Both the position numbers and the translations under genes were made by a program. DNA of 28,726 bases, from positions 1 through 28,726 of the forward strand of contig CALJUI010000231.1 in NCBI GenBank assembly GCA_937975735.1, given 5' to 3'. Numbering within the stretch: position 1 is the first letter of the stretch; every line of letters starts with the position of its first letter. Shown here piece after piece: positions 9,141 to 16,578 of the stretch. This DNA comes from an uncultured Rubrivivax sp. GTDB taxonomy: Bacteria > Pseudomonadota > Gammaproteobacteria > Burkholderiales > Burkholderiaceae_C. The notes below the pieces were generated by a model. That model ran no database searches and was not told the origin of the DNA. It saw nothing but the letters and a program-made list of their open reading frames with translations.

Positions 9141-9689
9141 ATCGCTACTTTCATGGACCGTCGCGTTCCGAACGCGGAGCGCAAGCACAGGCTGAATCGG
9201 GAAATCATGGCGCCGCAGGTGCGCCTGAACGGGGTCGAGAACGAGCCCTTGGGCATCGTCAGCACGCAGGAAGCGTTGCGCATGGCCGGGGAACTGGACG
9301 TCGATCTGGTCGAGATTGCTGCCACGGCGGAACCGCCGGTGTGCCGGTTGATGGATTACGGCAAGTTCAAGTACCAGGAGCAGAAGAAGGCCGCCGAGGC
9401 CAAGGCCAAGCAGAAGGTGATCGAGGTCAAGGAAGTCAAGTTCCGGCCCGGCACCGACGAGGGTGACTACAACATCAAGATGCGCAACCTGCGCCGCTTC
9501 ATCGCCGAGGACGGCGACAAGGGCAAGGTGACGCTGCGGTTCCGGGGCCGCGAGATCACGCACCAGGACATCGGCATGCGATTGCTGGAGCGGATCCGCG
9601 ACGAGCTCGCCGACGTGTCGGTCGTCGAGCACATGCCCCGGCTGGAAGGGCGCCAGATGGTGATGATCCTGGCGCCGAAGAGGAAGTAG
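9141..9689 (+). CDS. infC: Translation initiation factor IF-3 (ATC start codon)
   Basis: The 182-residue product is IF-3, which binds the 30S subunit, keeps it apart from 50S and checks the start codon. The N-terminal domain has RLNREIMAPQVRL and MDYGKFKYQEQKK, a lysine-rich linker follows (near residues 75-95), and the C-terminal domain has EVKFRPGTDEGDYNIK and VTLRFRGRE. I choose ATC at 9141 (product MATFMDRRVPNAE) instead of the ATG at 9153. GAGAGGGG (9125-9132) lies 8 bases before ATC but 20 before ATG, and infC is known for rare AUU-type starts through which IF-3 represses its own translation. A conservative annotation would begin at 9153. Confidence 0.95.
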   Translation: MATFMDRRVPNAERKHRLNREIMAPQVRLNGVENEPLGIVSTQEALRMAGELDVDLVEIAATAEPPVCRLMDYGKFKYQEQKKAAEAKAKQKVIEVKEVKFRPGTDEGDYNIKMRNLRRFIAEDGDKGKVTLRFRGREITHQDIGMRLLERIRDELADVSVVEHMPRLEGRQMVMILAPKRK

Positions 9690-9696
9690 GTTTCAA

Positions 9697-9772
9697 CGGC
9701 GGGGCACGAGCCGCGCCGATGAAGAGAAGCCGCTGCAGGCCAGTCAAGCACCACCGACGTGGTCGCCTGCAG
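9697..9772 (+). promoter_or_regulatory. Structured mRNA leader of rpmI-rplT (candidate L20 autoregulatory site)
   Basis: The 105 bases between infC and rpmI can fold into two stem-loops. The first pairs CGGCG (9697-9701) and GGC (9703-9705) with GCC (9710-9712) and CGCCG (9714-9718), with one G-G mismatch and an ACGA loop. The second has an 8-bp outer stem, CTGCAGGC (9733-9740) with GCCTGCAG (9765-9772), and an inner stem ACCAC (9750-9754) with GTGGT (9759-9763). A 9-base internal loop lies on the 5' side and a single base on the 3' side. In E. coli and Bacillus, L20 represses its operon by binding leader RNA resembling its rRNA site; equivalence here is inference. Confidence 0.5.
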
Positions 9773-9794
9773 GGGTATCAAAGAAGGAGCAGCA

Positions 9795-9998
9795 ATGCCC
9801 AAGATGAAGACCAAGAGCAGCGCGAAGAAGCGTTTTCGCGTCCGTCCCGGGGGGACCGTCAAGCGCGGTCAGGCGTTCAAGCGCCACATCCTCACCAAGA
9901 AGACCACGAAGAACAAGCGCCAGCTCCGCGGCGCGGTCGACGTGCACGAGACCAACGTCGGCAGCATCGCCAAGATGATGCCGTTCGCCGGTCTCTGA
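9795..9998 (+). CDS. rpmI: 50S ribosomal protein L35
   Basis: This 67-residue, very basic protein begins MPKMKTKSSAKKRFRV and contains KRHILTKK, the standard signature and length of bL35, a late-assembling protein of the large ribosomal subunit. The ATG at 9795 has a strong Shine-Dalgarno (AGAAGGAG, 9782-9789) 5 bases upstream; longer in-frame sequence from 9759 does not fit the family. It sits 29 bases before rplT. The structured leader just upstream suggests that L35 and L20 are controlled together, as in other bacteria. Confidence 0.98.
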   Translation: MPKMKTKSSAKKRFRVRPGGTVKRGQAFKRHILTKKTTKNKRQLRGAVDVHETNVGSIAKMMPFAGL

Positions 9999-10027
9999 TC
10001 TTCCACTGACGGACAAGGAGAACCTCT

Positions 10028-10384
10028 ATGCCTCGCGTCAAACGTGGCGTCACCGCCCACGCCCGCCACAAGAAGATCCTGAAGCTCGCGAAGGGCTTCC
10101 GCGGTCGCCGCAAGAACGTCTTCCGCATCGCCAAGCAGGCGGTGATGAAGGCCGGCCAGTACGCCTACCGTGACCGCCGCACCCGCAAGCGCGTGTTCCG
10201 CCAGCTGTGGATCGCGCGCATCAACGCGGCGTCGCGCGGCCTCGGGCTGACCTACAGCAAGTTCATGGACGGCCTGAAGAAGGCCAACATCGACATCGAC
10301 CGCAAGGTCCTGGCCGACATGGCCGTGAACGACCCGGCTGCCTTCGGCAGCATCGTGGAGAAGGTGAAGGCTCAGCAGGCTTGA
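10028..10384 (+). CDS. rplT: 50S ribosomal protein L20
   Basis: The 118-residue protein begins MPRVKRGVTAHARHKKILK and contains GFRGRRKNVFRIAKQAVMKAG and YRDRRTRKRVFRQLWIARIN, the conserved body of bL20. This ribosomal protein nucleates 50S assembly and in many bacteria represses its own operon. The ATG at 10028 has AAGGAG (10015-10020) 7 bases upstream. Length is exactly that of the family. It is followed by a hairpin and an intrinsic terminator before pheS. Confidence 0.98.
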   Translation: MPRVKRGVTAHARHKKILKLAKGFRGRRKNVFRIAKQAVMKAGQYAYRDRRTRKRVFRQLWIARINAASRGLGLTYSKFMDGLKKANIDIDRKVLADMAVNDPAAFGSIVEKVKAQQA

Positions 10385-10391
10385 TTGCCGC

Positions 10392-10413
10392 ATGCCGGGC
10401 GCGAGCCCGGCAT
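10392..10413 (+). other. 9-bp hairpin with GCGA tetraloop after rplT
   Basis: ATGCCGGGC (10392-10400) and GCCCGGCAT (10405-10413) pair perfectly around GCGA, a stable GNRA-type tetraloop. It begins 7 bases after the rplT stop and has no T-run. It may protect the rplT mRNA 3' end or take part in switching with the terminator 15 bases downstream. Confidence 0.55.
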
Positions 10414-10428
10414 CGTGTCGAGCGCTTG

Positions 10429-10457
10429 AAGGCCGTCACATCGGGGCGGCCTTTTTT
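10429..10457 (+). terminator. Intrinsic terminator / attenuator before pheS
   Basis: AAGGCCG (10429-10435), an 11-base loop and CGGCCTT (10447-10453) form a 7-bp stem followed by six T (10452-10457). Only 15 bases separate it from the pheS start, so pheST can be transcribed only by read-through unless a promoter overlaps it. No phenylalanine-rich leader peptide is visible, unlike the enteric pheM leader. Confidence 0.75.
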
Positions 10458-10472
10458 CATTCCGATGCTTTG

Positions 10473-11516
10473 ATGAACCCACTCGAACAACTGGTGCAGG
10501 CCGCGCAGTCGGACTTCCAGGGCGCCGGCAGCCCGGCCGACCTGGAGAATGCCAAGGCGCGCTACCTCGGCAAGGCCGGCCGCGTGACCGAGCAGCTCAA
10601 GGCGCTGGCCCGGCTCGCGCCCGACGAGAAGAAGGCGCGCGGCGCCGAGATCAACCAGGCCAAGCAGCGCATCGAGGCACTGCTGACGGCGCGGCGCGAG
10701 CAGCTGGCCGACGCCGAATTGCAGCGCCAGCTGCAGGCCGAGGCGCTCGACGTTTCGCTGCCCGGACGCCAGCACGGCGTCGGTGGTCTGCACCCGATCT
10801 CGCGCACGATGGAGCGCATCGAGGCGATCTTCGCCTCGATGGGCTTCGACGTCGCCGACGGTCCCGAGCTGGAGACCGACTGGATGAGCTTCACCGCGCT
10901 GAACAACCCGGAGAACCATCCGGCGCGGTCGATGCAGGACACCTTCTACGTCGACATGAAGGATGCGGAGGGCCGCTGGCTCAACCTGCGCCCCCACACG
11001 AGTCCGATGCAGGTCCGCTACGCGCGCGCTCACGCGGCCAAGCACGCCGGACGCGATCACATGCCGGAGATCCGAGTGATCGCGCCCGGCCGGACCTACC
11101 GCGTCGACAACGACGCGACGCACTCGCCGATGTTTCACCAGTGCGAGGGCCTGTGGATCGGCGAGGACATCAGCTTCAAGGACCTGAAGGCGGTGTTCAC
11201 CGATTTCCTGCGCCACTTCTTCGAGGCCGACGATCTCGTCGTGCGCTTCCGGCCGTCGTTCTTCCCGTTCACCGAACCGTCGGCCGAGGTCGACATCGCC
11301 TTTGCGAGCGGGCCGCTGAAGGGCCGCTGGCTCGAGGTCGCCGGCTCGGGCCAGGTGCACCCGAACGTCGTGCGCAATTTCGGCCTCGACCCCGAGCGCT
11401 ACATCGGCTTCGCGTTCGGCATGGGCGCCGACCGCCTGACGATGCTGCGTTACGGCGTGAGCGACCTGCGCCTGTTCTTCGACGGCGACCTGCGCTTCCT
11501 GAGCCAGTTCCGCTGA
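10473..11516 (+). CDS. pheS: Phenylalanyl-tRNA synthetase alpha subunit
   Basis: The 347-residue catalytic subunit of the (alpha-beta)2 class II enzyme charges tRNA-Phe. An N-terminal coiled-coil arm (about 1-100, rich in Ala, Lys, Glu and Arg) is followed by the catalytic core with motif 2 (FRPSFFPFTEPSAEVD) and motif 3 (GFAFGMGADRLTMLRYGVSDLR). ATG at 10473 gives MNPLEQLVQAAQ, which fits the family. The frame stays open upstream to an ATG at 10392, but that would translate the terminator hairpin. No clear Shine-Dalgarno precedes the start. It is followed by pheT after 21 bases. Confidence 0.97.
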   Translation: MNPLEQLVQAAQSDFQGAGSPADLENAKARYLGKAGRVTEQLKALARLAPDEKKARGAEINQAKQRIEALLTARREQLADAELQRQLQAEALDVSLPGRQHGVGGLHPISRTMERIEAIFASMGFDVADGPELETDWMSFTALNNPENHPARSMQDTFYVDMKDAEGRWLNLRPHTSPMQVRYARAHAAKHAGRDHMPEIRVIAPGRTYRVDNDATHSPMFHQCEGLWIGEDISFKDLKAVFTDFLRHFFEADDLVVRFRPSFFPFTEPSAEVDIAFASGPLKGRWLEVAGSGQVHPNVVRNFGLDPERYIGFAFGMGADRLTMLRYGVSDLRLFFDGDLRFLSQFR

Positions 11517-11537
11517 CCCCACCGCCGACGAGACACC

Positions 11538-13979
11538 ATGCAGTTCCCTGAATCCTGGTTGCGAGAGTTCTGCAACCCCCCGATCGACACCGAGGCGCTG
11601 GCCGAGGTGCTGACGATGGCCGGCCTCGAGGTCGAGGAGGTCCGGCCCGTCGCGCCCCCGTGCCATGGCGTCGTCGTCGCGCGGATCGTTTCCGCCGAAC
11701 CGCACCCGCAGGCCGACCGGCTGCAGATCTGTCGCGTCGATGCCGGCGCCGCGTCGCCCGACGGGCCGCTGCAGATCGTCTGCGGCGCGCCGAACGCGCG
11801 TGCGGGCATCCGCGTGCCCTTGGCCACGGTCGGCGCCGAACTGCCGCCGGGGGAGGACGGCCAGCCGCTGAAGATCGGCGTCGGCACGCTGCGCGGCGTC
11901 GAAAGCCGCGGCATGCTGTGCTCGGCGCGCGAGCTGCGGCTGTCGGACGACCACGCCGGGTTGCTCGAGCTCGCCGACGACGCGCCGATCGGCGCCGACG
12001 TTCGCGAGGTGCTGAAGCTCGACGACGCGGTGTTCACGCTGAAGCTGACGCCGAACCTGGCCCATGCGCTGAGCGTCTACGGCATCGCGCGCGAGGTCGC
12101 GGCGCTGACCGGCGCGCCGCTGGTGACCCCGGACATCGAGCCGGTGGCGCCGACGATCGACGACAAGCTGCCGGTGCGGGTGGAGGCGAGCGACCTGTGC
12201 GGGCGCTTTTCCGGCCGCATCGTCCGCCACGTGAACACGCGGGCGAAGACGCCGGCCTGGATGGTCGAGCGGCTCGCGCGCTGCGGCCAGCGATCGGTGT
12301 CGGCGCTGGTCGACATCTCGAACTACGTGATGTTCGAATACGGGCGGCCGTCGCACATCTTCGACCTCGACAAGATCCACGGCGAGCTGATCGTTCGCTG
12401 GGGCCGCAAGGGCGAGCGGCTCGAGCTGCTCAACGGCGACACGGTCGAGGTCGACGAGCAGGTCGGGGTGATCGCCGACCGGCAGATGGTCGAGTCGCTC
12501 GCCGGCATCATGGGCGGCGAGGCGACCGCGGTGTCGGACGCGACCCGGCACATCTACGTCGAGGCCGCGTTCTGGTGGCCCGAGGCGGTGGCCGGCCGCT
12601 CGCGCCGCTACGGCTTCAGCACCGATGCGGGGCACCGCTTCGAGCGCGGCGTCGACCCGGCGCTGACGGTGGCGCACATCGAGCGCATCACGCGGCTGGT
12701 GGTCGACATCTGCGGCGACGAGCAGACGGTCTGCGGGCCGATGGACGACCAGGTCCTGAAGCTCCCCGAGGCCGCGCCGGTGACCTTGCGCGTCGCGCGC
12801 GCCGCCAAGGTGATCGGCATGCCGCTGACCCAGGCGCAGTGCGCCGGCGTGTTCCGCGGCCTGGGCCTGCAGTTCGCGGAGGGCGAGGGCACGATCACCG
12901 TGACGCCGCCGAGCTGGCGCTTCGACCTGAAGATCGAGGAGGACCTGATCGAGGAGGTGGCGCGCATCGTCGGCTACCCGCAGCTGCCCGACACGCCGCC
13001 GCGCGCGCCGGTGACCGCGCGGCTGCCGACCGAAGAGCGCCGCAGCCTGCACGCGGTGCGTCGCGCGCTGGCGGCGCTGGGCTACCAGGAGACGATCAAC
13101 TTCGGCTTCGTCGAGGCGCGCTGGGAGCACGAGCTGGCCGGCAACCCTGACCCGATCCGCGTGCTGAACCCGATCGCCGCGCCGCTCGCGGTGATGCGCT
13201 CCAGCCTGATCGGCAGCCTCGTGCAGGTGCTGCGCCACAACCTCGCGCGCAAGGCCACGCGCGTTCGCGTCTTCGAGACCGGGCGGGTGTTCCGGCGCGA
13301 CCCGGCGGTGGCCGACGGGCCGCTCGCCGTGGCCGGCGTCGAGCAGCCGATGCGCGTTGGCGGTCTGGCCTTTGGCCCCGTCACACCGCTGCAATGGGGC
13401 GCGGCGGACCGCTCGTGCGACTTCTACGACGCCAAGGGCGACGTCGAGGCGCTGCTCGCACCGCGTCGTGCGGTGTTCGAGCCCGACACCCATCCGGCGA
13501 TGCACCCTGGCCGCTGTGCCCGCGTGCTGCTCGACGGCGCGCCGATCGGCCATGTCGGCGAGCTGCACCCGCGCTGGCGCCAGGCCTACGAGCTGCCCCA
13601 GGCGCCGATGCTGTTCGAGCTGTCGCTCGACGCGGTGCGCGAGCGGCCGCTGCCCGAGTTGCAGGCGGTGGCCCGCCAGCAGGCGGCGTGGCGCGACATC
13701 GCGCTCGTCGTCGGCGAGCGCGTGACGCACGACGCGCTGGTGGCCGCCCTGGGCGACGACCCGCTGGTGCGCCGGGTCACGCTGTTCGACATCTACCAGC
13801 CGGCCCAGCCTGTCGCGGGCATCGCCGCCGGCGAGCGCAGCCTGGCATTGCGGCTGGAACTGCTGGATCCGGCGGCGACGCTGACCGACGAACGCATCGA
13901 CGCCGTCGTCGCGGCGGCGGTGCAGCGGGCCGGACGGGCCCTTGGCGCGCGACTGCGCGGAACTGGAGCGAACGCATGA
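11538..13979 (+). CDS. pheT: Phenylalanyl-tRNA synthetase beta subunit
   Basis: The 813-residue beta subunit pairs with PheS and carries tRNA recognition and editing. In order: an N-terminal segment starting MQFPESWLREFCNP, a tRNA-binding OB fold (about 40-155, with HPQADRLQICRVD and VCGAPNARAG), the B3/B4 editing domain (about 210-400, with DISNYVMFEYGRPSHIFDLD), the B5 domain (about 410-480), a catalytic-like domain and a C-terminal ferredoxin-fold anticodon-binding domain (about 715-813). Its stop overlaps the ihfA start as ATGA, so the two are translationally coupled. Confidence 0.97.
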   Translation: MQFPESWLREFCNPPIDTEALAEVLTMAGLEVEEVRPVAPPCHGVVVARIVSAEPHPQADRLQICRVDAGAASPDGPLQIVCGAPNARAGIRVPLATVGAELPPGEDGQPLKIGVGTLRGVESRGMLCSARELRLSDDHAGLLELADDAPIGADVREVLKLDDAVFTLKLTPNLAHALSVYGIAREVAALTGAPLVTPDIEPVAPTIDDKLPVRVEASDLCGRFSGRIVRHVNTRAKTPAWMVERLARCGQRSVSALVDISNYVMFEYGRPSHIFDLDKIHGELIVRWGRKGERLELLNGDTVEVDEQVGVIADRQMVESLAGIMGGEATAVSDATRHIYVEAAFWWPEAVAGRSRRYGFSTDAGHRFERGVDPALTVAHIERITRLVVDICGDEQTVCGPMDDQVLKLPEAAPVTLRVARAAKVIGMPLTQAQCAGVFRGLGLQFAEGEGTITVTPPSWRFDLKIEEDLIEEVARIVGYPQLPDTPPRAPVTARLPTEERRSLHAVRRALAALGYQETINFGFVEARWEHELAGNPDPIRVLNPIAAPLAVMRSSLIGSLVQVLRHNLARKATRVRVFETGRVFRRDPAVADGPLAVAGVEQPMRVGGLAFGPVTPLQWGAADRSCDFYDAKGDVEALLAPRRAVFEPDTHPAMHPGRCARVLLDGAPIGHVGELHPRWRQAYELPQAPMLFELSLDAVRERPLPELQAVARQQAAWRDIALVVGERVTHDALVAALGDDPLVRRVTLFDIYQPAQPVAGIAAGERSLALRLELLDPAATLTDERIDAVVAAAVQRAGRALGARLRGTGANA

Positions 13980-14344
13980 GCGACGACAAGCCCTTGTCCC
14001 CCCCACCCGTCGTGCTGCTGCCGACGCTGGAGACGCCGACGCTGACCAAGGCCGACCTGGCCGAACTGCTGTTCGACCGTCTCGGTCTGAACAAGCGCGA
14101 GTCGAAGGACATGGTCGAGGCCTTCTTCGACATCGTGCAGGGCACACTGGAATCGGGGCAGGACGTGAAGCTGTCGGGCTTCGGCAACTTCAACATCCGG
14201 CACAAGGCGCCGCGTCCCGGGCGCAACCCGCGCACCGGCGAGTCGATCCCGATCAAGGCGCGACAGGTGGTCACATTTCACGCCAGTCACAAATTGAAGT
14301 CGATCGTGCAGGGCGACATCCCGGCGCCCGAGGAGTTCGAGTAA
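13976..14344 (+). CDS. ihfA: Integration host factor alpha subunit
   Basis: The 122-residue product is the alpha subunit of the IHF heterodimer, a nucleoid protein that bends DNA sharply in replication, recombination and transcription. The core (TLTKADLAELLFDRLGLNKR to the end) has the DNA-contacting beta arm GRNPRTGESIPI, including the proline that wedges between base pairs. Before the core is a 21-residue Pro/Leu-rich extension absent from the E. coli protein but common in Burkholderiales. The ATG at 13976 overlaps the pheT stop (ATGA), which fixes the start. Position after pheT is conserved from E. coli to this lineage. Confidence 0.96.
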   Translation: MSDDKPLSPPPVVLLPTLETPTLTKADLAELLFDRLGLNKRESKDMVEAFFDIVQGTLESGQDVKLSGFGNFNIRHKAPRPGRNPRTGESIPIKARQVVTFHASHKLKSIVQGDIPAPEEFE

Positions 14345-14358
14345 AGTCTAGATACTTT
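14343..14358. promoter_or_regulatory. Imperfect palindrome upstream of the merR-like gene
   Basis: AAAGT (14343-14347) and ACTTT (14354-14358) are inverted repeats around CTAGAT, in a short AT-rich patch that overlaps the ihfA stop and ends 20 bases before the merR-like ATG. It could be an operator or part of a promoter. The evidence is symmetry and position only. Confidence 0.3.
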
Positions 14359-14378
14359 CCCCGATCTCCTTGATTTCA

Positions 14379-14762
14379 ATGGAGAAAAAGCTCCCACCGA
14401 TCCCTGCCAAGCGCTACTTCACGATCGGTGAGGTGAGTGAGCTCTGCGGTGTCAAGCCGTACGTGCTGCGCTACTGGGAGCAGGAGTTCACCCAGCTCAA
14501 GCCGCAGAAGCGGCGGGGCAACCGGCGCTACTACCAGCACCACGAGGTGCTGCTGGTGCGTCGCATCCGCGACCTGCTGTACGACCAGGGCTTCACGATC
14601 AGCGGCGCGCGCAACCAGCTCGCCGATCCGCTGCCGACGAACCACGCCGACGCGCGAGATACCGATGCCGAGGCGCCGAGCGCGAACGCCGCGCCGGTGG
14701 CCGGCATCGAGGAGATCCGCACCGAACTGCGCCTGATTCGGGACATGCTCGGCGACATATAA
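14379..14762 (+). CDS. MerR family transcriptional regulator
   Basis: This 127-residue protein begins with a winged-helix DNA-binding domain of the MerR type (YFTIGEVSELCGVKPYVLRYWEQEF, then RRGNRRYYQHHEVLLVRRIRDLLY, about residues 13-75). A poorly conserved linker and a short helix likely to dimerise (EEIRTELRLIRDMLGD) follow. There is no cysteine-rich effector site, so no metal or redox ligand can be inferred. The gene lies directly after ihfA, an order I recognise in Burkholderiales genomes, but its targets are not known to me. ATG at 14379 fits the family; an in-frame TTG at 14370 is less likely. Its TAA stop is part of the tRNA-Pro -10 box. Confidence 0.9.
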   Translation: MEKKLPPIPAKRYFTIGEVSELCGVKPYVLRYWEQEFTQLKPQKRRGNRRYYQHHEVLLVRRIRDLLYDQGFTISGARNQLADPLPTNHADARDTDAEAPSANAAPVAGIEEIRTELRLIRDMLGDI

Positions 14763-14763
14763 T
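14758..14763 (+). promoter_or_regulatory. Consensus -10 box (TATAAT) of tRNA-Pro
   Basis: A perfect TATAAT overlaps the TAA stop of the merR-like gene (14760-14762) and ends 8 bases before the first base of tRNA-Pro. The predicted transcript would start within 1-3 bases of the mature tRNA 5' end. No good -35 box is seen. Confidence 0.7.
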
Positions 14764-14769
14764 GCGAAG

Positions 14770-14848
<79 letters not shown>

Positions 14849-14861
14849 ACGACCGACAGCA

Positions 14862-14900
14862 ACGGGCCAGTTCCTTCGAGGAGCTGGCCCGTATTCTCTC
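14862..14900 (+). terminator. Intrinsic terminator of tRNA-Pro
   Basis: ACGGGCCAG (14862-14870) pairs with CTGGCCCGT (14884-14892), and the stem continues inward through TCC/GGA around a TTCGA loop. A pyrimidine tail (ATTCTCTC) follows. It starts 13 bases after the encoded CCA. Confidence 0.85.
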
Positions 14901-15024
14901 GCCGTGCCGGAGCGGAAAGACCGGCCGCCCGGTCTCGGCAGCAATGTCGGCCGCGATGGGCGGCCAGACGAGTCGGGCCGGTGGGCCGGGCGGTCGCGAG
15001 CCCTTCGACGGGGCCGATCGGTGG

Positions 15025-15915
15025 CTACGCGGCGGCCATGCCGCCGCGGCGGGCGGTGGGATGGACGAACTGGCCGGCCAGAACCGAGATCACCACGATC
15101 GCCATGCCGACGACCTGGACCACGCTCAGGCCCTGGCCCAGCCAGAGCCAGCCGAGCACGACCGCCGTCACCGGGCTGGCCAGGCCGAGCATCGACACGG
15201 CGCCGGGCTCGAGCCGCCCGATGCCGCGAAACCACAGCCCGTAGGTCGCGGCGGCGCCGATCAGACTCAGCCAGGCGAGCCCGCCGTAGCTCATCGCGCT
15301 CAGCGCGGGCAGCGGCGGCTCCAGCCACAGCGCCAGCGGCAGCAGGACCAAGCCGCCGGCGATGAGTTGCCAGGCGGTGAAGCTCAACACCGGCCCCGGG
15401 GCTCGCCAGCGGCGCGACAACACGGTGCCCGCGGCCATCGATGCGGCGCCGGCGAGGCCCGCGGCCACGCCGATCGGGTCGAGTGCCGCGTCGGGCCCGA
15501 GCAGCATCAATGCCACGCCGCCGCAGCCCGCCAAGGCCGCTGCCGTCGCGGCGGCGCTGACCGGCGCTTTCAGCACCAGCCGCGACAGGCCCAGCACGAG
15601 CAGCGGCTGCACCGCGCCCAGCGTGGCCGCCACGCCACCGGGCAGCCGGTGCGCCGCGATGTACAGCATCACCCAGAACACCGAGAAGTTCAGCGACCCG
15701 AGCACGACGCTGCGCCACAGCCAGTGGCCCGCCGGCCGCCGGCGCGTCAGCGCCAGCAGGATCAACCCGGCCGGCAGGGCCCGCAGCGTTGCGAACATGA
15801 TCGGATGGCCCGCCGGCAAGGTCTCGGTCGCCACGAGGTAGGTGCTGCCCCAGACGGCGGGCGCCAGCATCGTGACGACGACGTCGCTCCAGCGGGGCGA
15901 GGACGGCGCGCGCAT
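15025..15915 (-). CDS. EamA/DMT family transporter
   Basis: The 296-residue product is an integral membrane protein of the drug/metabolite transporter superfamily, with about ten hydrophobic helices arranged as two EamA repeats. The first begins near VVVTMLAPAVWGSTYLVATE, the second near LDPIGVAAGLAGAASMAAGT, and the last helices include MLGLASPVTAVVLGWLWLGQ. Such proteins export or import small metabolites across the inner membrane; the substrate cannot be told. The start is ATG at 15915, 23 bases after the stop of the wrbA-like gene, so co-transcription is likely. It may remove a product or toxic compound linked to the neighbouring catabolic genes. Confidence 0.9.
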   Translation of the reverse strand: MRAPSSPRWSDVVVTMLAPAVWGSTYLVATETLPAGHPIMFATLRALPAGLILLALTRRRPAGHWLWRSVVLGSLNFSVFWVMLYIAAHRLPGGVAATLGAVQPLLVLGLSRLVLKAPVSAAATAAALAGCGGVALMLLGPDAALDPIGVAAGLAGAASMAAGTVLSRRWRAPGPVLSFTAWQLIAGGLVLLPLALWLEPPLPALSAMSYGGLAWLSLIGAAATYGLWFRGIGRLEPGAVSMLGLASPVTAVVLGWLWLGQGLSVVQVVGMAIVVISVLAGQFVHPTARRGGMAAA

Positions 15916-15938
15916 GACGGCGATCGACGGCCAGGGCG

Positions 15939-16565
15939 TCAGGCGGCCTGCACGAGCACCCGCTCGCCGGCGCCCAGCTTCGCCGCCACCCGCGCCACCA
16001 GTGCACCCTGGAAGCGGGCGCCGTCCAGGTCCACCTGGCTGGGTTCGCGCCTGCCATCGCCGCCGGCGATGGTGCCGGCACCGTAAGGCGAGCCACCGAC
16101 CACGGCCTCGCCGTCCTGCTGGCCGCTGAAGGTGTAGGGCAGACCGACGATCAGCATGCCGAAGTGCAGCAGGGGCAGGTGGGTCGTCAGCAGCGTCGCC
16201 TCGTGGCCGCCGTGCTGGGCGCCGGTGGAGGTGAACACCGCGCCGACCTTGCCGACGAGGGCGTGCCGCGCCCACAGTCCACCGGCCTGATCCAAGAACT
16301 GCTTGAGCTGGCCGGCCATCAAACCGAAGCGCGTCGGTGTGCCGACGATGATGGCGTCGTGCTCGACGAGGTCGCCGATCTGCGCCTCCGGCGTGTCGTC
16401 CTCGACGTATCCGGAACGCCTGCGGACCGCCTCCGGGACGGTCTCCGGGATGCGGCGGACGGTCACGATCGTCCCGGGCACCGAGCGGGCGCCCTCGGCT
16501 TCGGCCTGTGCCAGTGCGCGCACGTGGCCGTAGCTCGAGTAGTACAGGATCAGGACGCGGGTCAT
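15939..16565 (-). CDS. wrbA: WrbA-like NAD(P)H:quinone oxidoreductase (type IV)
   Basis: This 208-residue flavodoxin-fold protein matches WrbA, a tetrameric FMN enzyme that reduces quinones by two electrons with NAD(P)H and so avoids semiquinone radicals. Visible motifs are the FMN phosphate loop YYSSYGHV near the start, GTPTRFGLMAGQLKQFLDQ, FTSTGAQHGGHEATLL and GGSPYGAGTIAGGDG. I chose ATG at 16565 (MTRVLILYY) because GGAGAG lies just upstream; in-frame sequence to 16583 adds six residues that do not fit the family. A perfect inverted repeat lies 13 bases before the ATG. Next to a reductive dehalogenase, a role in handling quinones from aromatic breakdown is plausible but unproven. Confidence 0.93.
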   Translation of the reverse strand: MTRVLILYYSSYGHVRALAQAEAEGARSVPGTIVTVRRIPETVPEAVRRRSGYVEDDTPEAQIGDLVEHDAIIVGTPTRFGLMAGQLKQFLDQAGGLWARHALVGKVGAVFTSTGAQHGGHEATLLTTHLPLLHFGMLIVGLPYTFSGQQDGEAVVGGSPYGAGTIAGGDGRREPSQVDLDGARFQGALVARVAAKLGAGERVLVQAA

Positions 16566-16578
16566 GGGTTCTCTCCGG

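Noticed and set aside
7062..9632. 856-codon open frame antisense to thrS-infC
   Set aside because: Shadow of thrS codons with no recognisable family; it would also cross the infC start.
10392..10472. N-terminal extension of PheS from ATG 10392 (27 extra codons)
   Set aside because: It would translate a stable hairpin and a terminator, and the extra residues do not match PheS.
10465..10473. Two-codon frame ATG CTT TGA overlapping the pheS start
   Set aside because: Too short to distinguish from chance and without a ribosome binding site.
10263..14147. 1294-codon open frame antisense to pheS-pheT-ihfA
   Set aside because: A mirror of high-GC codon bias. It has low-complexity Arg/Ala/Gly/His-rich translation, no domain signature, and the opposite strand encodes well-known proteins.
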